Positions 1 to 11,217 of a DNA stretch of 64,000 nt are shown one piece after another. Made by a program: the position numbers and the translations under genes. Each line of letters starts with the position of its first letter. Within the stretch, counting starts at the first letter, position 1. The notes below the pieces were generated by a model that was not told the origin of the DNA, searched no databases, and saw nothing but the letters and a program-made list of their open reading frames with translations. Source of the DNA: Bacillus sp. SM2101 (GTDB lineage: Bacteria > Bacillota > Bacilli > Bacillales > SM2101); NCBI RefSeq assembly GCF_018588585.1, contig NZ_JAEUFG010000008.1, positions 172,177-236,176 of the forward strand, read 5' to 3'.

Positions 1-204
1 TTTTAGCTGAAAATAAATACTATTACTGATCTTAAGCAAGTAAAGTTCATGAAGATTTATCGTGAGTATAATTAAATACTTCATTATTAATAGTGACTAC
101 GTTATAATCGTTTATTGTGGTAGTTAAAGATAAAGAAACAAATTTGAATTTAAGAAATATTGATTAGATCAACAAATATGTCTATTAATGGAGTGGAACA
201 TCTA
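1..204. other. upstream spacer of the proline gene
   Basis: No gene is visible here. A TATAAT hexamer lies at 103-108, but no convincing -35 box sits 16-18 bases upstream, so it is at best a weak promoter candidate for the gene starting at 205. Confidence 0.3.
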
Positions 205-1011
205 ATGAAAAAAAAGATCTTATTTATTGGTGCAGGCAGAATGGCCGAGGCCATTTTTTCTGGTTTACTAACATACAAAAAAGAGTATATTGATGAAATT
301 ATTGTTACGAATCGAACAGATGAACAAAGATTAATTAATTTGAAGGAAAAATATGGTGTCACAACATCAACAAAATGGCAGGATGAGGTCGCCCATGTAG
401 ATATCATTATTTTAGCTATGCCTCCTGAAGCGCACAAAGAGATACTAGAAGATTTGTCTTTATGGATTAAAGGACAATTAGTTGTTACTATAGCAGGTGG
501 TATAGGCATTCAGTTACTAGAAAATATTCTACCTGAGGAGACGCCAGTTGCTTGGATTATGCCAAACACTGCTGCAAACATTTCTCAATCTATGTCTTTA
601 TACACTTTTGGCAAAGCTGTTAAGGAGAAGCATCGCCAAGAGTTAGAGCTAGTATTAACTGGAATAGGTGATGCAGAACTATGTACAGAGCAGCAAATAC
701 ATGATTTAACTGCTATTACTGGAAGCGCACCAGCGTTTTTATATCGTTTTGCTGAGGCGTTAGAACAGTCGGCGTTAGAATACGGTGTTACAAAAGACCA
801 AGCACGCAAGCTTGTAACACAGATGATATATGGATCAGCTGCTATGTTGAAGGAAGGACATGCTCCCCATGAACTACGTGATCAAGTGACATCACCTGGA
901 GGTTCTACAGCAGCAGGAATAGAAGTGTTAGATCAAAATCAATTTACAAATATTATTGAGCAAGCGGTTATCGCAACACAAAAGAAGGCACAACAACTGG
1001 CAGGGAAATAA
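205..1011 (+). CDS. proI: pyrroline-5-carboxylate reductase
   Basis: This enzyme makes the last step of proline synthesis, the NAD(P)H-dependent reduction of 1-pyrroline-5-carboxylate to proline, in the cytoplasm. The protein opens with a Rossmann fold (ILFIGAGRMAEAI, residues about 4-16). Its C-terminal half carries the family helix with DLTAITGSAPAFLYRF and the signature DQVTSPGGSTAAGIEVL near residues 229-245. I start at the ATG at 205, preceded by GGAGTGG, which gives 268 residues, the normal length. An in-frame ATG at 160 would add 15 residues unlike the family. Bacillus species carry several paralogues (proI, proG, proH, comER); this one resembles the biosynthetic ProI/ProC type, but the exact paralogue is uncertain. 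Confidence 0.9.
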   Translation: MKKKILFIGAGRMAEAIFSGLLTYKKEYIDEIIVTNRTDEQRLINLKEKYGVTTSTKWQDEVAHVDIIILAMPPEAHKEILEDLSLWIKGQLVVTIAGGIGIQLLENILPEETPVAWIMPNTAANISQSMSLYTFGKAVKEKHRQELELVLTGIGDAELCTEQQIHDLTAITGSAPAFLYRFAEALEQSALEYGVTKDQARKLVTQMIYGSAAMLKEGHAPHELRDQVTSPGGSTAAGIEVLDQNQFTNIIEQAVIATQKKAQQLAGK

Positions 1012-1084
1012 ATAACTATTCCTCGGTACGTGACATCGTTTTACTGAGTAATATTAAAAAAAGTACAATAATGAGCCTAAAACA

Positions 1085-1129
1085 AAGATACCTCAACAGC
1101 CAATCATCTGACTATAATGAGGTATCTTT
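1085..1129 (+). terminator. terminator after proI
   Basis: Arms AAGATACCTCA (1085-1095) and TGAGGTATCTTT (1118-1129) form an 11-bp stem ending in a T run. It lies 74 bases after the proI stop. Confidence 0.7.
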
Positions 1130-1142
1130 TACTATCTTATTA

Positions 1143-1264
1143 AAGCTCTTTTCGTGAATTTAGCCGTTTTTTCTTAAAGTTTTAGGGGAAAAAGATGCCA
1201 TGAACGCTAGTTAAATTCGTCTTTAGTATTAGGTAAGCAACAAATAATGCGAAAAAAGCCTTTA
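1143..1264 (+). repeat. dispersed MITE-like repeat, copy A
   Basis: The left end is AAGCTCTTTTCGTGAA, the core AAAGATGCCATGAACG and the right end AAGCAACAAATAATGCGAA. All three match the 168-bp unit of the tandem array at 37.4-38.3 kb, so this is a diverged single copy. It occupies most of the 530-base gap between proI and odhA. I see no gene in the rest of the gap. Confidence 0.65.
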
Positions 1265-1541
1265 TTAATAACTAATACTATTTAAATTTAATGATAACAA
1301 TATGGTTATGTCAAAATGGTTGTCGCTTAAAGTTAGGCATAACCGTGTACGATAATAGTAAAAATAATAATGAAGCTTACGAGAAGAAGATTGTCAACTT
1401 TATTTATTATTTGAAGCATTATTTTTGTAATATGTGTGCGTTTCTGTTATTTTTTAATTGAGAATTAAATTCAATTAAATATACTACAACACTTCTTATA
1501 GTTACATCATATTCATTCATATAAATGGGAGGGTAACTAAC

Positions 1542-4379
1542 ATGACAAACAGAAAACATGGCTTTCAATGGCAATCGTTTTCTGGACCAAACATGGCGTA
1601 TGTTCAAGAGCAATATGAGTTATTTTGTAATAACCCGAATCAAGTGGATGATAGTATTAAACAATTATTTGTTAAGTGGGGACCGCCTACTTTTTCAACT
1701 AATAAGCATTGTGAATCTCAAAACAACCAATCAGACCAATTATCAAAAGTTGCTTCGGCAATTCAGCTTGTTACAATGATCCGAACAAAGGGACATTTGT
1801 ATGCAAAAATTAATCCGCTCCATCAGCATTTTAATGTAAATGCTTCTTCACCTAACTTTCTAAACTTAGAGACGTATCATTTAACGAAAAATGATCTGAA
1901 CAATATGACTGCCGATATTATATGGGAGCATGCACCTCACTCAATACGTACCGGACTTTCTGCTATCGAAAAATTAAAAGAGCTCTATACAAGTTCATTG
2001 TCATTCGAATTTAATCACGTACAAGACTTAGAAGAAAGGGCATGGCTATATAAAGTAGTTGAAACTGAGTCTTTGTATGAAGAGTTGCCACAAGAGCAAA
2101 AGGTAAGTCTTCTTGAGCGCTTAATTGAAGTTGAGAGCTTTGAAATGTTTTTACACAAAACATTCGCAGCTCAAAAACGGTTTTCAATTGAAGGGCTTGA
2201 TATGTTAGTTCCAATGTTAGATGAAATTATTTATGCAAATGCAAAAACAGGGACTAAAGACATTCTGATAGGGATGGCACATAGAGGTAGGTTAAATGTG
2301 CTGGCTCATGTTTTAAGAAAACCATATGAAAAAATCTTTGCTGAGTTTCATCATGCACCGAATAAACATCTTGTCCCATCTGAAGGATCAACAGGGATAA
2401 ATTACGGTTGGACGGGTGATGTTAAATACCATTTAGGTGCAGATCTTAATATTCACGAACAAGAAAGTATTCACACAAAAATACACCTCGCGAATAATCC
2501 TAGCCATTTAGAATTTGTTAATCCTGTTGTTCAAGGGTTTACCCGTGCAGCCCAAGAAAATCGACAGAAGCGAGGATTCCCGATACAAAACCAAAGTAGT
2601 GCATTAAGTATTCTCATTCATGGTGATGCTGCCTTTCCAGGTGAAGGTATCGTAGCAGAATCATTAAATTTAAGCCGATTAAGAGGATATCAAACAGGCG
2701 GTACGATACACATTATTGCAAATAATCAAATTGGATTTACTACAAGCCCTGTTGACTCTCGTTCTACATTGTATGCAAGCGATATAGTCAAAGGTTTTGA
2801 AATACCTATTATACATGTAAATGCTGATGATCCGGAAGCTTGCTTAGTAGCTGTACGCCTCGCTTCACAATATAGGGAGAAATTTAAGAAAGATTTTCTC
2901 ATAGATTTGGTAGGTTATCGTCGTTATGGCCATAATGAGACAGATGATCCAATGGCAACACAGCCTTTAACGTATAACTTGATTCATAAGCACACTCGAG
3001 TAGCTGAAAAGTATGCTGAGCAACTATATGAGAAGGGACAGTTCAGTGTTGAGCGCTTCAATAATTATAGACAATTTGTGAATAACAAATTATCCGATAG
3101 TAATAAACAAATAACTGCACAAGAAAACACGAACGATAAGACCAGCTTAAATGAAAGGTTATCATCTAACTTTTCAGAGAAAAAAACTCCAATAACTGAG
3201 AAACAACTACTCGATATTAATACTTCATTAGTCGAATGGCCTGAAGACTTATATGTATACCCGAAATTAAAAAAAATACTGATGAGACGAAAGGAAACGT
3301 TGAACGAACAAGGAAAAGTTGATTGGGGGTTAGCTGAAGTGTTAGCGCTTGCATCAATTATTTCTGATGGTACACCGATAAGAATGACAGGCCAAGATAT
3401 TGAAAGGGGCACATTTGCCCACCGCCATATTGTTATAAATGATTATCAAACTGATAGAAAATTTTCTGCTTTACACAACATGGACCATAGCAAAGCATCT
3501 TTTGCGGTATATAATAGTCCATTGTCTGAAGCGGCCGTACTAGGTTTTGAGTATGGATACAGCGTTTATGCTTCAGATACATTGGTTATTTGGGAGGCAC
3601 AATTTGGAGATTTCGTGAATGCTGCGCAAGTAATCATTGACCAGTTTATATCAGCTGGGAGAGCTAAATGGGGACAGAAGTCAGGGTTAGTCATGCTACT
3701 TCCACATGGGTACGAGGGACAAGGGCCAGAACATTCGAGCGCTCGGTTAGAACGTTTTTTAACCTTGTCTGCGGAAAATAATTGGACAGTGGCTAATGTA
3801 ACTTCCTCTGCGCAATATTTTCTCATTCTCAAAAGGCAAGCAGCTATGTTAAGTGATGAGGGGGTTCGTCCACTAATTATAATGACGCCGAAAAGTTTAC
3901 TACGTGATACAAAGGCAATGTCATATATTGAGGAATTCACTAATCAGCAATTTCAAGAAGTTATTGAACACCCGCTTGTTGGAGAAGATTATGAGGCTGT
4001 GACACGGCTTATTCTTTGTACAGGAAAAATTGCCGTAGATATAGTTTCTGAGCTGGAGACGAGATCCACAATAGCATCACGTAATATTCATATATTACGT
4101 ATAGAGCAATTATATCCTTTTCCAAAAGAGGAAATTATTCAAAAAATACAACGCTTTCCAAATTTAGCTGAGGTCTTTTGGGTACAGGAAGAACCTAAGA
4201 ATATGGGGGCTTGGGAATTCATTTATAAGTTGTTACAACCTTCCTTACAGCGTGTGAAATTTGATTATATAGGACGACCGTATCACTCAAGTCCTGCAAC
4301 AGGAGAGCATGTAATTCATAAGTTGGAACAGGAGCAAATTATACAACAAGCACTGAAAATAACAGAGGAGTGGGCATAA
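1542..4379 (+). CDS. odhA: 2-oxoglutarate dehydrogenase E1 component
   Basis: This is the thiamine-diphosphate E1 subunit of the 2-oxoglutarate dehydrogenase complex of the TCA cycle. It decarboxylates 2-oxoglutarate and passes the succinyl group to the E2 lipoyl arm. Family motifs are present in order: [12 protein letters not shown] (about residue 244), [19 protein letters not shown] (about 360), [10 protein letters not shown] and [13 protein letters not shown] (about 457, cofactor region), then the transketolase-like C-terminal half with [13 protein letters not shown] and [16 protein letters not shown]. The length of 945 residues is normal. The start has a GGGAGG site nine bases upstream. 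The stop shares a base with the next start (TAATG), so odhA and odhB are translationally coupled. No E3 gene follows, as is usual in Bacillus, where Lpd is encoded elsewhere. Confidence 0.97.
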   Translation: MTNRKHGFQWQSFSGPNMAYVQEQYELFCNNPNQVDDSIKQLFVKWGPPTFSTNKHCESQNNQSDQLSKVASAIQLVTMIRTKGHLYAKINPLHQHFNVNASSPNFLNLETYHLTKNDLNNMTADIIWEHAPHSIRTGLSAIEKLKELYTSSLSFEFNHVQDLEERAWLYKVVETESLYEELPQEQKVSLLERLIEVESFEMFLHKTFAAQKRFSIEGLDMLVPMLDEIIYANAKTGTKDILIGMAHRGRLNVLAHVLRKPYEKIFAEFHHAPNKHLVPSEGSTGINYGWTGDVKYHLGADLNIHEQESIHTKIHLANNPSHLEFVNPVVQGFTRAAQENRQKRGFPIQNQSSALSILIHGDAAFPGEGIVAESLNLSRLRGYQTGGTIHIIANNQIGFTTSPVDSRSTLYASDIVKGFEIPIIHVNADDPEACLVAVRLASQYREKFKKDFLIDLVGYRRYGHNETDDPMATQPLTYNLIHKHTRVAEKYAEQLYEKGQFSVERFNNYRQFVNNKLSDSNKQITAQENTNDKTSLNERLSSNFSEKKTPITEKQLLDINTSLVEWPEDLYVYPKLKKILMRRKETLNEQGKVDWGLAEVLALASIISDGTPIRMTGQDIERGTFAHRHIVINDYQTDRKFSALHNMDHSKASFAVYNSPLSEAAVLGFEYGYSVYASDTLVIWEAQFGDFVNAAQVIIDQFISAGRAKWGQKSGLVMLLPHGYEGQGPEHSSARLERFLTLSAENNWTVANVTSSAQYFLILKRQAAMLSDEGVRPLIIMTPKSLLRDTKAMSYIEEFTNQQFQEVIEHPLVGEDYEAVTRLILCTGKIAVDIVSELETRSTIASRNIHILRIEQLYPFPKEEIIQKIQRFPNLAEVFWVQEEPKNMGAWEFIYKLLQPSLQRVKFDYIGRPYHSSPATGEHVIHKLEQEQIIQQALKITEEWA

Positions 4380-5641
4380 TGAAAGAAATTAAAGTACCGG
4401 AACTCGCAGAATCTGTTACAGAAGGTACGGTTTCTGAGTGGTTCAAGCATAAGGGTGATTCCATTTCCAAAGGTGAAGCGATAGTAGAGTTAGAAACTGA
4501 CAAAATTAATATAGAAATTTATGCAGAATATGATGGAGTATTAGAGGATATTTTAGCTGAGCCAGGTGAAGTTGTTTTTGTAGATCAAGTAATTGCGAAA
4601 GTAAATGATAACAGAGAAGTTCTTACTTCAAACGAGTCATTTTCTAATGTTGCTACCGAAGAAACAGTTCATGGTGATCAACCGAAAATAGATGTACGTG
4701 AGGGAGAGCAAACGAACAAAATGTCATCACAAAATGAGCGTCCGATAGCGACACCAGCCGCTAGGAAAAAAGCTAGAGAATTAGGGATTGATCTAAAAAA
4801 AGTTGATTCAAGTGATTTACTCGGTCGTATTAGACCTGAAAATGTCATAAACTATGCTACTTCAATCCAAGAAAAGCAAGATAAATCAACGATAACTGAC
4901 AATGCTCAACCACCTTTCACTGACCTTACTCAACCTAAACAAATTGAACGGATTCCAATGTCACGGCGCCGTCAAACAATTGCACACCATTTAGTTCAAG
5001 CGCAACAACAAGCAGCGATGTTGACTACTTTTAATGAAGTAGATATGACAGCAATTATAAATTTGCGTAATAGGAAAAAGCAAAGGTTTGAAGAAAAATA
5101 TGATGTTCGCCTTGGCTATATGTCTTTTTTTACGAAAGCAGTTGTAGGTGCATTAAAAGCCTTTCCAATGTTAAATGCTGAAATTCAAGACAACGAAATT
5201 TTACTAAAACGATATTATGATATCGGTATTGCTGTGTCAGCAGAAGAGGGCTTAGTTGTTCCAGTTCTCCGTGGTGCTAACCAATTAAGTTTTGCAGACA
5301 TTGAAAAGGGAATTAGGAATTTGGCCTCTAAAGCTAGAGAAAAAAAATTATCACTTCAGGATTTACAAGGAGGTACATTTACGATTACTAATGGTGGTGT
5401 GTTCGGTTCATTGTTTTCAACTCCAATTTTAAATGCACCCCAAGTAGGGATATTAGGGATGCATAAAATTCAAAAAAAACCGATTGTTATTGATGAAGAT
5501 GATACGATTGCAGTTCGACCAATGATGTATATTGCTCTTTCTTATGACCATAGAATTATTGACGGCAGAGAAGCAGTGCAATTCCTTGTCCATGTAAAAG
5601 AACTGGTAGAGGACCCTGAATCATTATTACTTGATGGATAA
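4379..5641 (+). CDS. odhB: dihydrolipoyllysine succinyltransferase (E2)
   Basis: This is the E2 core of 2-oxoglutarate dehydrogenase. It transfers succinyl groups from its lipoyl lysine to CoA. The order is an N-terminal lipoyl domain with the modified lysine in ETDKINIEI (about residue 42), an acidic linker, a peripheral subunit-binding domain ([19 protein letters not shown], about 124-142), a second linker, and a catalytic domain ending in [17 protein letters not shown], with the His-x-x-x-Asp-Gly pair of acyltransferases. The ATG at 4379 overlaps the odhA stop by one base. An in-frame GTG at 4370 is possible but would add three unneeded residues. With 420 residues the length is typical. 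Confidence 0.97.
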   Translation: MKEIKVPELAESVTEGTVSEWFKHKGDSISKGEAIVELETDKINIEIYAEYDGVLEDILAEPGEVVFVDQVIAKVNDNREVLTSNESFSNVATEETVHGDQPKIDVREGEQTNKMSSQNERPIATPAARKKARELGIDLKKVDSSDLLGRIRPENVINYATSIQEKQDKSTITDNAQPPFTDLTQPKQIERIPMSRRRQTIAHHLVQAQQQAAMLTTFNEVDMTAIINLRNRKKQRFEEKYDVRLGYMSFFTKAVVGALKAFPMLNAEIQDNEILLKRYYDIGIAVSAEEGLVVPVLRGANQLSFADIEKGIRNLASKAREKKLSLQDLQGGTFTITNGGVFGSLFSTPILNAPQVGILGMHKIQKKPIVIDEDDTIAVRPMMYIALSYDHRIIDGREAVQFLVHVKELVEDPESLLLDG

Positions 5642-5658
5642 GTTATGATGATGGGAAA

Positions 5659-5685
5659 GGGTGAGATTAATATTTAATCTCACCC
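5659..5685 (+). terminator. bidirectional terminator odhB / tetR-like gene
   Basis: A perfect 12-bp stem has arms GGGTGAGATTAA and TTAATCTCACCC and a 3-base loop, flanked by A/T runs. It sits between two convergent genes and can end transcripts from both sides. Confidence 0.8.
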
Positions 5686-5692
5686 TAAAAAT

Positions 5693-6361
5693 TTATAAAT
5701 ATGACGTTGCTAATTTGCGAGAAAGATGTTCAATGATCTCTGTCATTGCTTCATCGCTTGCAGATAGCAGTGTTTCACTTTTTATGATTTGTATTTTTTT
5801 TGCTTCGTAATAATCTAATAAAGCCTGTTTAGTCGTTAAGCCTTCTTCTAATAAATAGGTTGGTTCTAGTAATTTTCTTAATGCAACCTCATCTTGCATA
5901 AGCAGAATTTGAGGATTTAATGAATGAAAAACCCCTTCTTTCATCCCTTGTTCATAAAAATATTTAATGGTCGTTTTTCTTTTTCTTCTTGCAAAAATAA
6001 TTTCTTCATATAAATTTGGAAAACCAATTTTCAATTCTTCTAAAAACAATTCAGAAATATATATAGCCGTTAGTACTTCTTGCTCAAAAACTTTTTGGAA
6101 ACGTTCTATATAAGTAAATTGATTATTTTCAATGGTTTGTTCGCCTTGCTTAAAATATTCAATATAGTTAACCGTTATTTCATTTAATATTTCTTCTTTT
6201 GAAGAGAAATAATTGTAAAGTGTCGCTTTGCTAATTTGCATATGCTCAGCTATATCTTGAATTTTAAGTGAATTAAATCCTTGAACTCGAATGATACTCA
6301 TTAATTTTTGTGCATATGTTTTTCTCATTTGTTCCCTTAACTTAGGATCAATCTTACGCAT
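5693..6361 (-). CDS. TetR/AcrR family transcriptional regulator
   Basis: This is a DNA-binding repressor of 222 residues. The N-terminal helix-turn-helix reads SLKIQDIAEHMQISKATLYN (about residues 30-49) followed by YFSSKEEILNEI, the classic TetR pattern in which a membrane-permeant ligand usually releases the protein from DNA. The larger C-terminal ligand domain is not recognisable as a specific subfamily. The gene is divergent from the short-chain dehydrogenase at 6551, the commonest arrangement for a TetR protein and its target. Inverted-repeat arms TATACTAATA (6394-6403) and TATTAGTATA (6509-6518) lie in the spacer. The ligand is unknown. Confidence 0.88.
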   Translation of the reverse strand: MRKIDPKLREQMRKTYAQKLMSIIRVQGFNSLKIQDIAEHMQISKATLYNYFSSKEEILNEITVNYIEYFKQGEQTIENNQFTYIERFQKVFEQEVLTAIYISELFLEELKIGFPNLYEEIIFARRKRKTTIKYFYEQGMKEGVFHSLNPQILLMQDEVALRKLLEPTYLLEEGLTTKQALLDYYEAKKIQIIKSETLLSASDEAMTEIIEHLSRKLATSYL

Positions 6362-6550
6362 AGAAAATCCCCCTTAACAACTTAATTATAACATATACTA
6401 ATATAGCCTTATAATAAACATTTTAGACAAAATAAGTTTTTTTAGTTTACAATGTTGAATAATGGTGTTATATTTACATATGTAATACATTTTAGGCTAA
6501 AAAAACATTATTAGTATAAAAAGTTAAAATATTAAAGGAGTTGTTTTATA

Positions 6551-7291
6551 ATGACAAACAAAGTGGCAATCATAACAGGAGCGAGTAGTGGGATTGGTCA
6601 GGCAACAGCTTTAAAGTTAGCAGAGCAAGGATATCAAGTGATGTTAGCTGCAAGACGGGAGGAAAGATTAAAGGAATTACAAGCACAAGTTAAGGAAATT
6701 GGTGGTCAGGCTTCATATCATGTGACAGATGTAACATCGTTTGAGGAAATGGAAACTTTAGCGAAAGAAACGATCAATGTTTTTGGTAAAATAGACGTAC
6801 TAGTAAACAATGCAGGGATTATGCCGTTGTCATTTTTGAACAAAAGAAAAGTGGATGAATGGGATAAAATGATTGATGTGAATATAAAAGGAGTACTTTA
6901 TGGGATCGGAGCTGTTCTACCGTATATGGAAGAACAAAAATCAGGGCACATCATCAACATTTCTTCTGTAGCAGGGCATCGAGTTGGGCCTGGAAGCTCT
7001 GTTTATAGTGGTACAAAATATGCTGTAAGAGCTATTACCGAAGGGCTTCGACAAGAAATGAAATCAGGACAAAATATTCGTACAACAATTATTTGTCCTG
7101 GAGCAGTTGCAACAGAACTCACTCATACTATTACAGATGAGGATGTTATCCGTAATTTCCAAGAAAGATATGTTGATTTAAAGACATTACAAGGAAAAGA
7201 CATTGCAAATGCGATTGCGTATGCAGTTCAACAGCCTGATCATGTTGATGTAAATGAAATCATCGTTCGTCCAACAGATCAAATGTTGTAA
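6551..7291 (+). CDS. SDR family NAD(P)-dependent oxidoreductase
   Basis: This is a classical short-chain dehydrogenase of 246 residues. The nucleotide-binding TGASSGIG lies at residues 9-16, the structural NNAG at about 89-92 and the catalytic Ser plus YSGTK at about 152-156. An arginine pair after the second strand (AARREERL) suggests preference for NADPH. The sequence resembles the YdfG-like group that oxidises or reduces small hydroxy acids or aldehydes, but the substrate cannot be read. AAAGGAG lies ahead of the ATG. The divergent TetR gene probably controls it. Confidence 0.88.
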   Translation: MTNKVAIITGASSGIGQATALKLAEQGYQVMLAARREERLKELQAQVKEIGGQASYHVTDVTSFEEMETLAKETINVFGKIDVLVNNAGIMPLSFLNKRKVDEWDKMIDVNIKGVLYGIGAVLPYMEEQKSGHIINISSVAGHRVGPGSSVYSGTKYAVRAITEGLRQEMKSGQNIRTTIICPGAVATELTHTITDEDVIRNFQERYVDLKTLQGKDIANAIAYAVQQPDHVDVNEIIVRPTDQML

Positions 7292-7410
7292 TATAGTATC
7301 ATTGCTAATAAATTATAGACATGAACAGAGTCTGTCGTTAAGCTTCGCAATATGTGTAAAAAGATTTTATTTATTACACAAATTGAGCTTATGCTTCAGG
7401 CTCTTTTTAT

Positions 7411-7568
7411 TAGCTCTTTTCAATGGTTGCTATTGTCACTAAATTAGTATAGTAAAAAGGGATTTAAAACGTTTGACATATTTCAAAATAAAGATGTCAC
7501 GAAAGATAGTTGTGTACTTGTTTATTACTAAATTTTAGAAAACAACAATTAATGCGAAAACAGCCTTT
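7411..7568 (+). repeat. dispersed MITE-like repeat, copy B
   Basis: The left part is TAGCTCTTTTCAATGGTTGC, the core AAAGATGTCACGAAAG and the right end AACAACAATTAATGCGAAAA. This is a diverged copy of the family whose tandem units lie at 37.4-38.3 kb. It fills the middle of the 475-base gap between the SDR gene and glnS; the rest holds no gene I can see. Confidence 0.6.
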
Positions 7569-7766
7569 TCCGTGTAGCTTTTGTATTTTCCAAATAAGCT
7601 AAATGGCTCACATGTAATATTAAAGTGAGACAACCTTTCTTTCTTATAAGGTTGTAATAATTCTTGTAGAAAAGCTTATTGGCAAAATATAAATATATAT
7701 GATATAAATATTAATAAATCTAAAATGGTACATAAATATTTATTTCATACGAGAGGTTGAAAAATT

Positions 7767-9428
7767 GTGGACAATAACTCATCTAATTTTATTAGACCAA
7801 TGATAAAGAAGGATTTAGAAACTGGAAAGCGTGATCATGTTACTACTCGTTTTCCACCAGAGCCAAATGGTTACTTACATATAGGTCATGCTTTAGCTAT
7901 TATTACGAATTTTGATTTAGCTGATGAATTTAATGGGAAAACAAATTTACGCTTTGATGATACAAACCCATTGAAAGAAGATATTGAATTTGTCAATTCA
8001 ATAAAACAAGATATAGAATGGCTTGGTTTTGATTGGGATGGGTTATTTTTTGCTTCAGATTATTTTGAAGAAATGTATAACCGTGCTATTTTATTAATTA
8101 ACAAAGGCAAGGCATATGTAGATGACCTTTCCCCAGATGAAATCCGTGAATACCGTGGTACTTTAATTGAACCAGGTAAAGATAGTCCATACCGGAACCG
8201 ATCTGTGGAAGAAAATCTTGATTTGTTCAAACGCATGCGTGATGGTGAATTTGCTAATGGCGAACGCGTGTTAAGAGCCAAGATCGATATGAGTTCTCCT
8301 AATATAAATTTAAGAGATCCAGTTCTTTATCGTATTTCACATACGACACACCATAATACTGGAGATAAGTGGTGTATTTATCCTGTATATAGTTTTGCAC
8401 ATCCGATAGAAGACGCGATAGAAGATGTAACTCACTCACTTTGCTCATTAGAATTTGAAGATCAAAGGCCTTTATATAATTGGGTCGTTGAAGAAAGTGA
8501 AATGGACAGCAAGCCACAGCAAATTGAGTTTGGGCGTCTGAACTTAACGAATACTGTAATGAGTAAGCGAAAACTAAAACAATTAGTTGAAGAAGGATAT
8601 GTTGATGGGTGGGATGACCCACGTTTACCAACTATTTCTGCATTGCGAAGAAGAGGGTATACACCTGAATCTATCCGTGCTTTTATTCGTGAATTAGGTG
8701 TAACTAAAGGAACAGGAGAAGTAGATTCTAGAATGCTTGAACATTTTATTAGAGCAGATTTAAAGTTAACTTCACCACGTACGATGGGGGTACTTCGTCC
8801 ATTGAAGGTAGTCATTACCAATTATCCTGAAGGACAAGTAGAGATGTTAGATGCTGAAATTAATCCTGAAAATCCTGAGATGGGCTCAAGAAAAATTCCA
8901 TTTTCACGAGAGATATACATTGAACAAGAGGATTTTATGGAGAATCCGCCAAAAAAATATTTCCGACTATTCCCTGGTAATGAAGTGCGATTGAAGCATG
9001 CTTATTTCATAAAGTGTGAAGAGGTAATCAAGGATGATGACGGTAATGTTGTTGAAATACATTGTACGTATGATCCTGAAACGAAAAGTGGCTCAGGTTT
9101 TACTGGACGTAAAGTGAAAGGTACCATTCATTGGGTTGATGCAAACGAAGCTATTCCTGCAGAATTCCGCTTGTATGAGCCTTTGATTTTAGATGAGGAA
9201 GAGCAAGAAGAAGAAATTCAGGAAGAAAAAACATTTATTGATCGTGTAAATCCTAATTCTTTGCAAATCTTAAATGGGTTTATTGAACCTAATATGAAAA
9301 ATGTAAAACCACAAGATAAATTTCAGTTTTTTAGACACGGATATTTTAATGTAGATCCTAAGCATAATTCTGATGAACATACTGTTTTTAACTTAATTGT
9401 TTCATTAAAAAGCTCATTTAGATTGTAA
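7767..9428 (+). CDS. glnS: glutaminyl-tRNA synthetase
   Basis: This class I aminoacyl-tRNA synthetase charges tRNA-Gln directly with glutamine. The ATP-binding HIGH motif lies in [13 protein letters not shown] (about residues 31-43), FDDTNP follows, and the KMSKS equivalent is VMSKRKL (about 268). The C-terminal half has the two anticodon-binding beta barrels, with [13 protein letters not shown] and GTIHWV strands. The 553-residue length matches bacterial GlnRS. The start is GTG with GAGAGG upstream. Most Bacillaceae lack GlnRS and make Gln-tRNA through misacylation and GatCAB, so this gene was probably acquired. Nothing in the window shows whether GatCAB is also present. Confidence 0.95.
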   Translation: MDNNSSNFIRPMIKKDLETGKRDHVTTRFPPEPNGYLHIGHALAIITNFDLADEFNGKTNLRFDDTNPLKEDIEFVNSIKQDIEWLGFDWDGLFFASDYFEEMYNRAILLINKGKAYVDDLSPDEIREYRGTLIEPGKDSPYRNRSVEENLDLFKRMRDGEFANGERVLRAKIDMSSPNINLRDPVLYRISHTTHHNTGDKWCIYPVYSFAHPIEDAIEDVTHSLCSLEFEDQRPLYNWVVEESEMDSKPQQIEFGRLNLTNTVMSKRKLKQLVEEGYVDGWDDPRLPTISALRRRGYTPESIRAFIRELGVTKGTGEVDSRMLEHFIRADLKLTSPRTMGVLRPLKVVITNYPEGQVEMLDAEINPENPEMGSRKIPFSREIYIEQEDFMENPPKKYFRLFPGNEVRLKHAYFIKCEEVIKDDDGNVVEIHCTYDPETKSGSGFTGRKVKGTIHWVDANEAIPAEFRLYEPLILDEEEQEEEIQEEKTFIDRVNPNSLQILNGFIEPNMKNVKPQDKFQFFRHGYFNVDPKHNSDEHTVFNLIVSLKSSFRL

Positions 9429-9442
9429 GAGTTTTACAAAAG

Positions 9443-9490
9443 AGGGTCAGCCCCACTAAATTACAGTGGAGCTTGACCCTTTTGTTTCTT
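9443..9490 (+). terminator. terminator after glnS
   Basis: A long interrupted stem runs from AGGGTCAG (9443-9450) to the complementary TGACCCT ending at 9480, with the inner pair CCACT/AGTGG. TTTGTTTCTTT follows. Confidence 0.8.
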
Positions 9491-9545
9491 TCTCAAGTAA
9501 TGTAAATCATCTTACCAGCTGTATAAATTACTACCCAAGTTAACA

Positions 9546-10355
9546 TTAATATATTAATAGATTAGTTAATTTAGTTATCCATACAATTATATACGCAGAT
9601 GGAATTAAAAATAATTGCGCTAATATTGTGCCAAAGAGCCTTGATATCATTAACCAGCCATATGTTTCAGCCATCTTATCAGCACCTTTAGGATGAAGCA
9701 TTGATTTTTCAGTTAACAATGCAACCTGAGGATCTAAAAAGATAGTAAGTAAAATTGTGGCAAAGCCATTTATAACCCCTGTAGTCATTAACGAAGCTGT
9801 TGATGTTTCATCATTTAGTAAAGAAGCATATAACGATGCGAGAACCCCTGAAGTATAAATAGCAGTTACTATCATATTAGTAAGTAATATTCTTTTTGGT
9901 ATGCCGCCAATCCGGAGTCTATGTAACATTTGAAATCTAGGGTATTTTACGTATTTGGCCGTATGTTTCAGTTTTTGAATATTCGTCGTACTAAAAAGCC
10001 TAATAACAGATCCCTCTATTTCAAATCGTTTTATGACCTTAACAGCTAATCTTGTCATAGAAGGAAATAGCAATATCGCAATAAATGTTCCAATGGTTGC
10101 GCTTAAAAGTACTAATCGTAAAATAGGTATGATATCAATACTCGTATTCACTTTAGCTTGATCAATGATTCCACCGAGTAAAACTACATGAAACATATTC
10201 GATGTCCTTGCAACTAATAAAACAACACCTGTTAACGATAATGAAACTGCAAGTTTTCTAAGTCGAACCCCTCCTAAACGTATGCTATAAGATAATGTTT
10301 CAACACTATGTATAACAATAGTAAAAAAAATAATAATAGAAATTATTGTAAACAT
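9546..10355 (-). CDS. amj: Amj-type lipid II flippase
   Basis: This multi-spanning membrane protein (269 residues, about six to eight hydrophobic helices) reads like the DUF2837/Amj family, which includes B. subtilis YdaH. Amj is a lipid II flippase that can replace MurJ in cell-wall synthesis. Supporting sequence is the N-terminal block VIHSVETLSYSIRLGGVRL followed by SLSLTGVVLLVARTSNM, a conserved family pattern, and FLDPQVALLTEK towards the end. I start at the ATG at 10355, which has AGGTGAT five bases upstream. An ATG at 10376 has no such site. In B. subtilis amj is induced by sigma-M; I did not find a clear sigma-M promoter here. Confidence 0.72.
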   Translation of the reverse strand: MFTIISIIIFFTIVIHSVETLSYSIRLGGVRLRKLAVSLSLTGVVLLVARTSNMFHVVLLGGIIDQAKVNTSIDIIPILRLVLLSATIGTFIAILLFPSMTRLAVKVIKRFEIEGSVIRLFSTTNIQKLKHTAKYVKYPRFQMLHRLRIGGIPKRILLTNMIVTAIYTSGVLASLYASLLNDETSTASLMTTGVINGFATILLTIFLDPQVALLTEKSMLHPKGADKMAETYGWLMISRLFGTILAQLFLIPSAYIIVWITKLTNLLIY

Positions 10356-10532
10356 ATAATCACCTAATGCTATCATATTACAATTTTAGACAAATAGATA
10401 TACATAAAAAGGAAAAGAGAGCAGATGTCCATTTCTACATGAAAAATCTATATTTGTCATGTGAAAGTGAGGTTGACTATTTTAAATCGAACCTCACTAG
10501 AAGACTAATTTTATTTAGGTCGATACATTGAC

Positions 10533-10838
10533 CTATTTTTTGCTTTCTACATAAGGCATAATATCGTACGGAGTAAGTATGGTTCTCTTTTTTCTTTCAT
10601 CAGTATACATAAAAACCTCTTTCCCATTTACTTTCCATTCCTTTGATTTTAGATGTTTTATAATGGCATAGTTTAGTGAATACATTTGTTTAAAAGAATT
10701 ATAGTCGAGTAAAAGTTGGCCTTCTTTATTGAGTGTAACATTTGTTTCAATGAACATTGATTCTGCTTTTTTTACTGAAACGATAAAGTCAAAGAGTGTT
10801 TTTGAATTTTTATATTCAGGTGCATTAATATCCCCCAA
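10533..10838 (-). CDS. hypothetical protein, 101 residues
   Basis: This small soluble protein has no family I recognise. It is rich in charged residues and ends in YVESKK. There is no signal peptide or membrane helix. The only reasonable start is TTG at 10838, with GGAG about nine bases upstream; the next in-frame Met would remove about 30 residues. It stands alone between amj (same strand, 180 bases downstream) and the MFS gene (divergent). It could be a real small gene or a poorly conserved one. Confidence 0.5.
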   Translation of the reverse strand: MGDINAPEYKNSKTLFDFIVSVKKAESMFIETNVTLNKEGQLLLDYNSFKQMYSLNYAIIKHLKSKEWKVNGKEVFMYTDERKKRTILTPYDIMPYVESKK

Positions 10839-11217
10839 TTAATTCACTCCCCGTTTGCTTAATGAAATAACACATTTTCTACACTCTATAGTGAATGCAA
10901 AATTTAGCCTTAATGTTACGATTAGACGAACTTTGTTAATCAGGTTGCTAACTGCCTGTGTTAAGTTTGTATTGACTCAGCACTTACATATATGTAAACA
11001 GTTGTTATATTTACGTCAGAAAGAATAATGGATATGTTGTAGAAGGGATTAACATTCTTGTCATGCGATTGCTTAAGCAAAGGGCATCTAACTATTCGTT
11101 AACTTATATATTTTTAGTTATCACTAAAAATATATATAAATATTGTGGAAATATACAGCAATATTTATGAAGGAATAAAACATGGTGATTGCTATCATTA
11201 ATATTGAGGTGATGATC
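10839..11217. other. spacer with an AT-rich hairpin
   Basis: This 379-base gap lies upstream of the MFS exporter. I see no gene. A perfect inverted repeat with 14-base arms, TATATATTTTTAGT (11105-11118) and its complement at 11123-11136 around a 4-base loop, lies about 80 bases before the MFS start. It could be an operator or an RNA hairpin in the leader. Confidence 0.4.
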
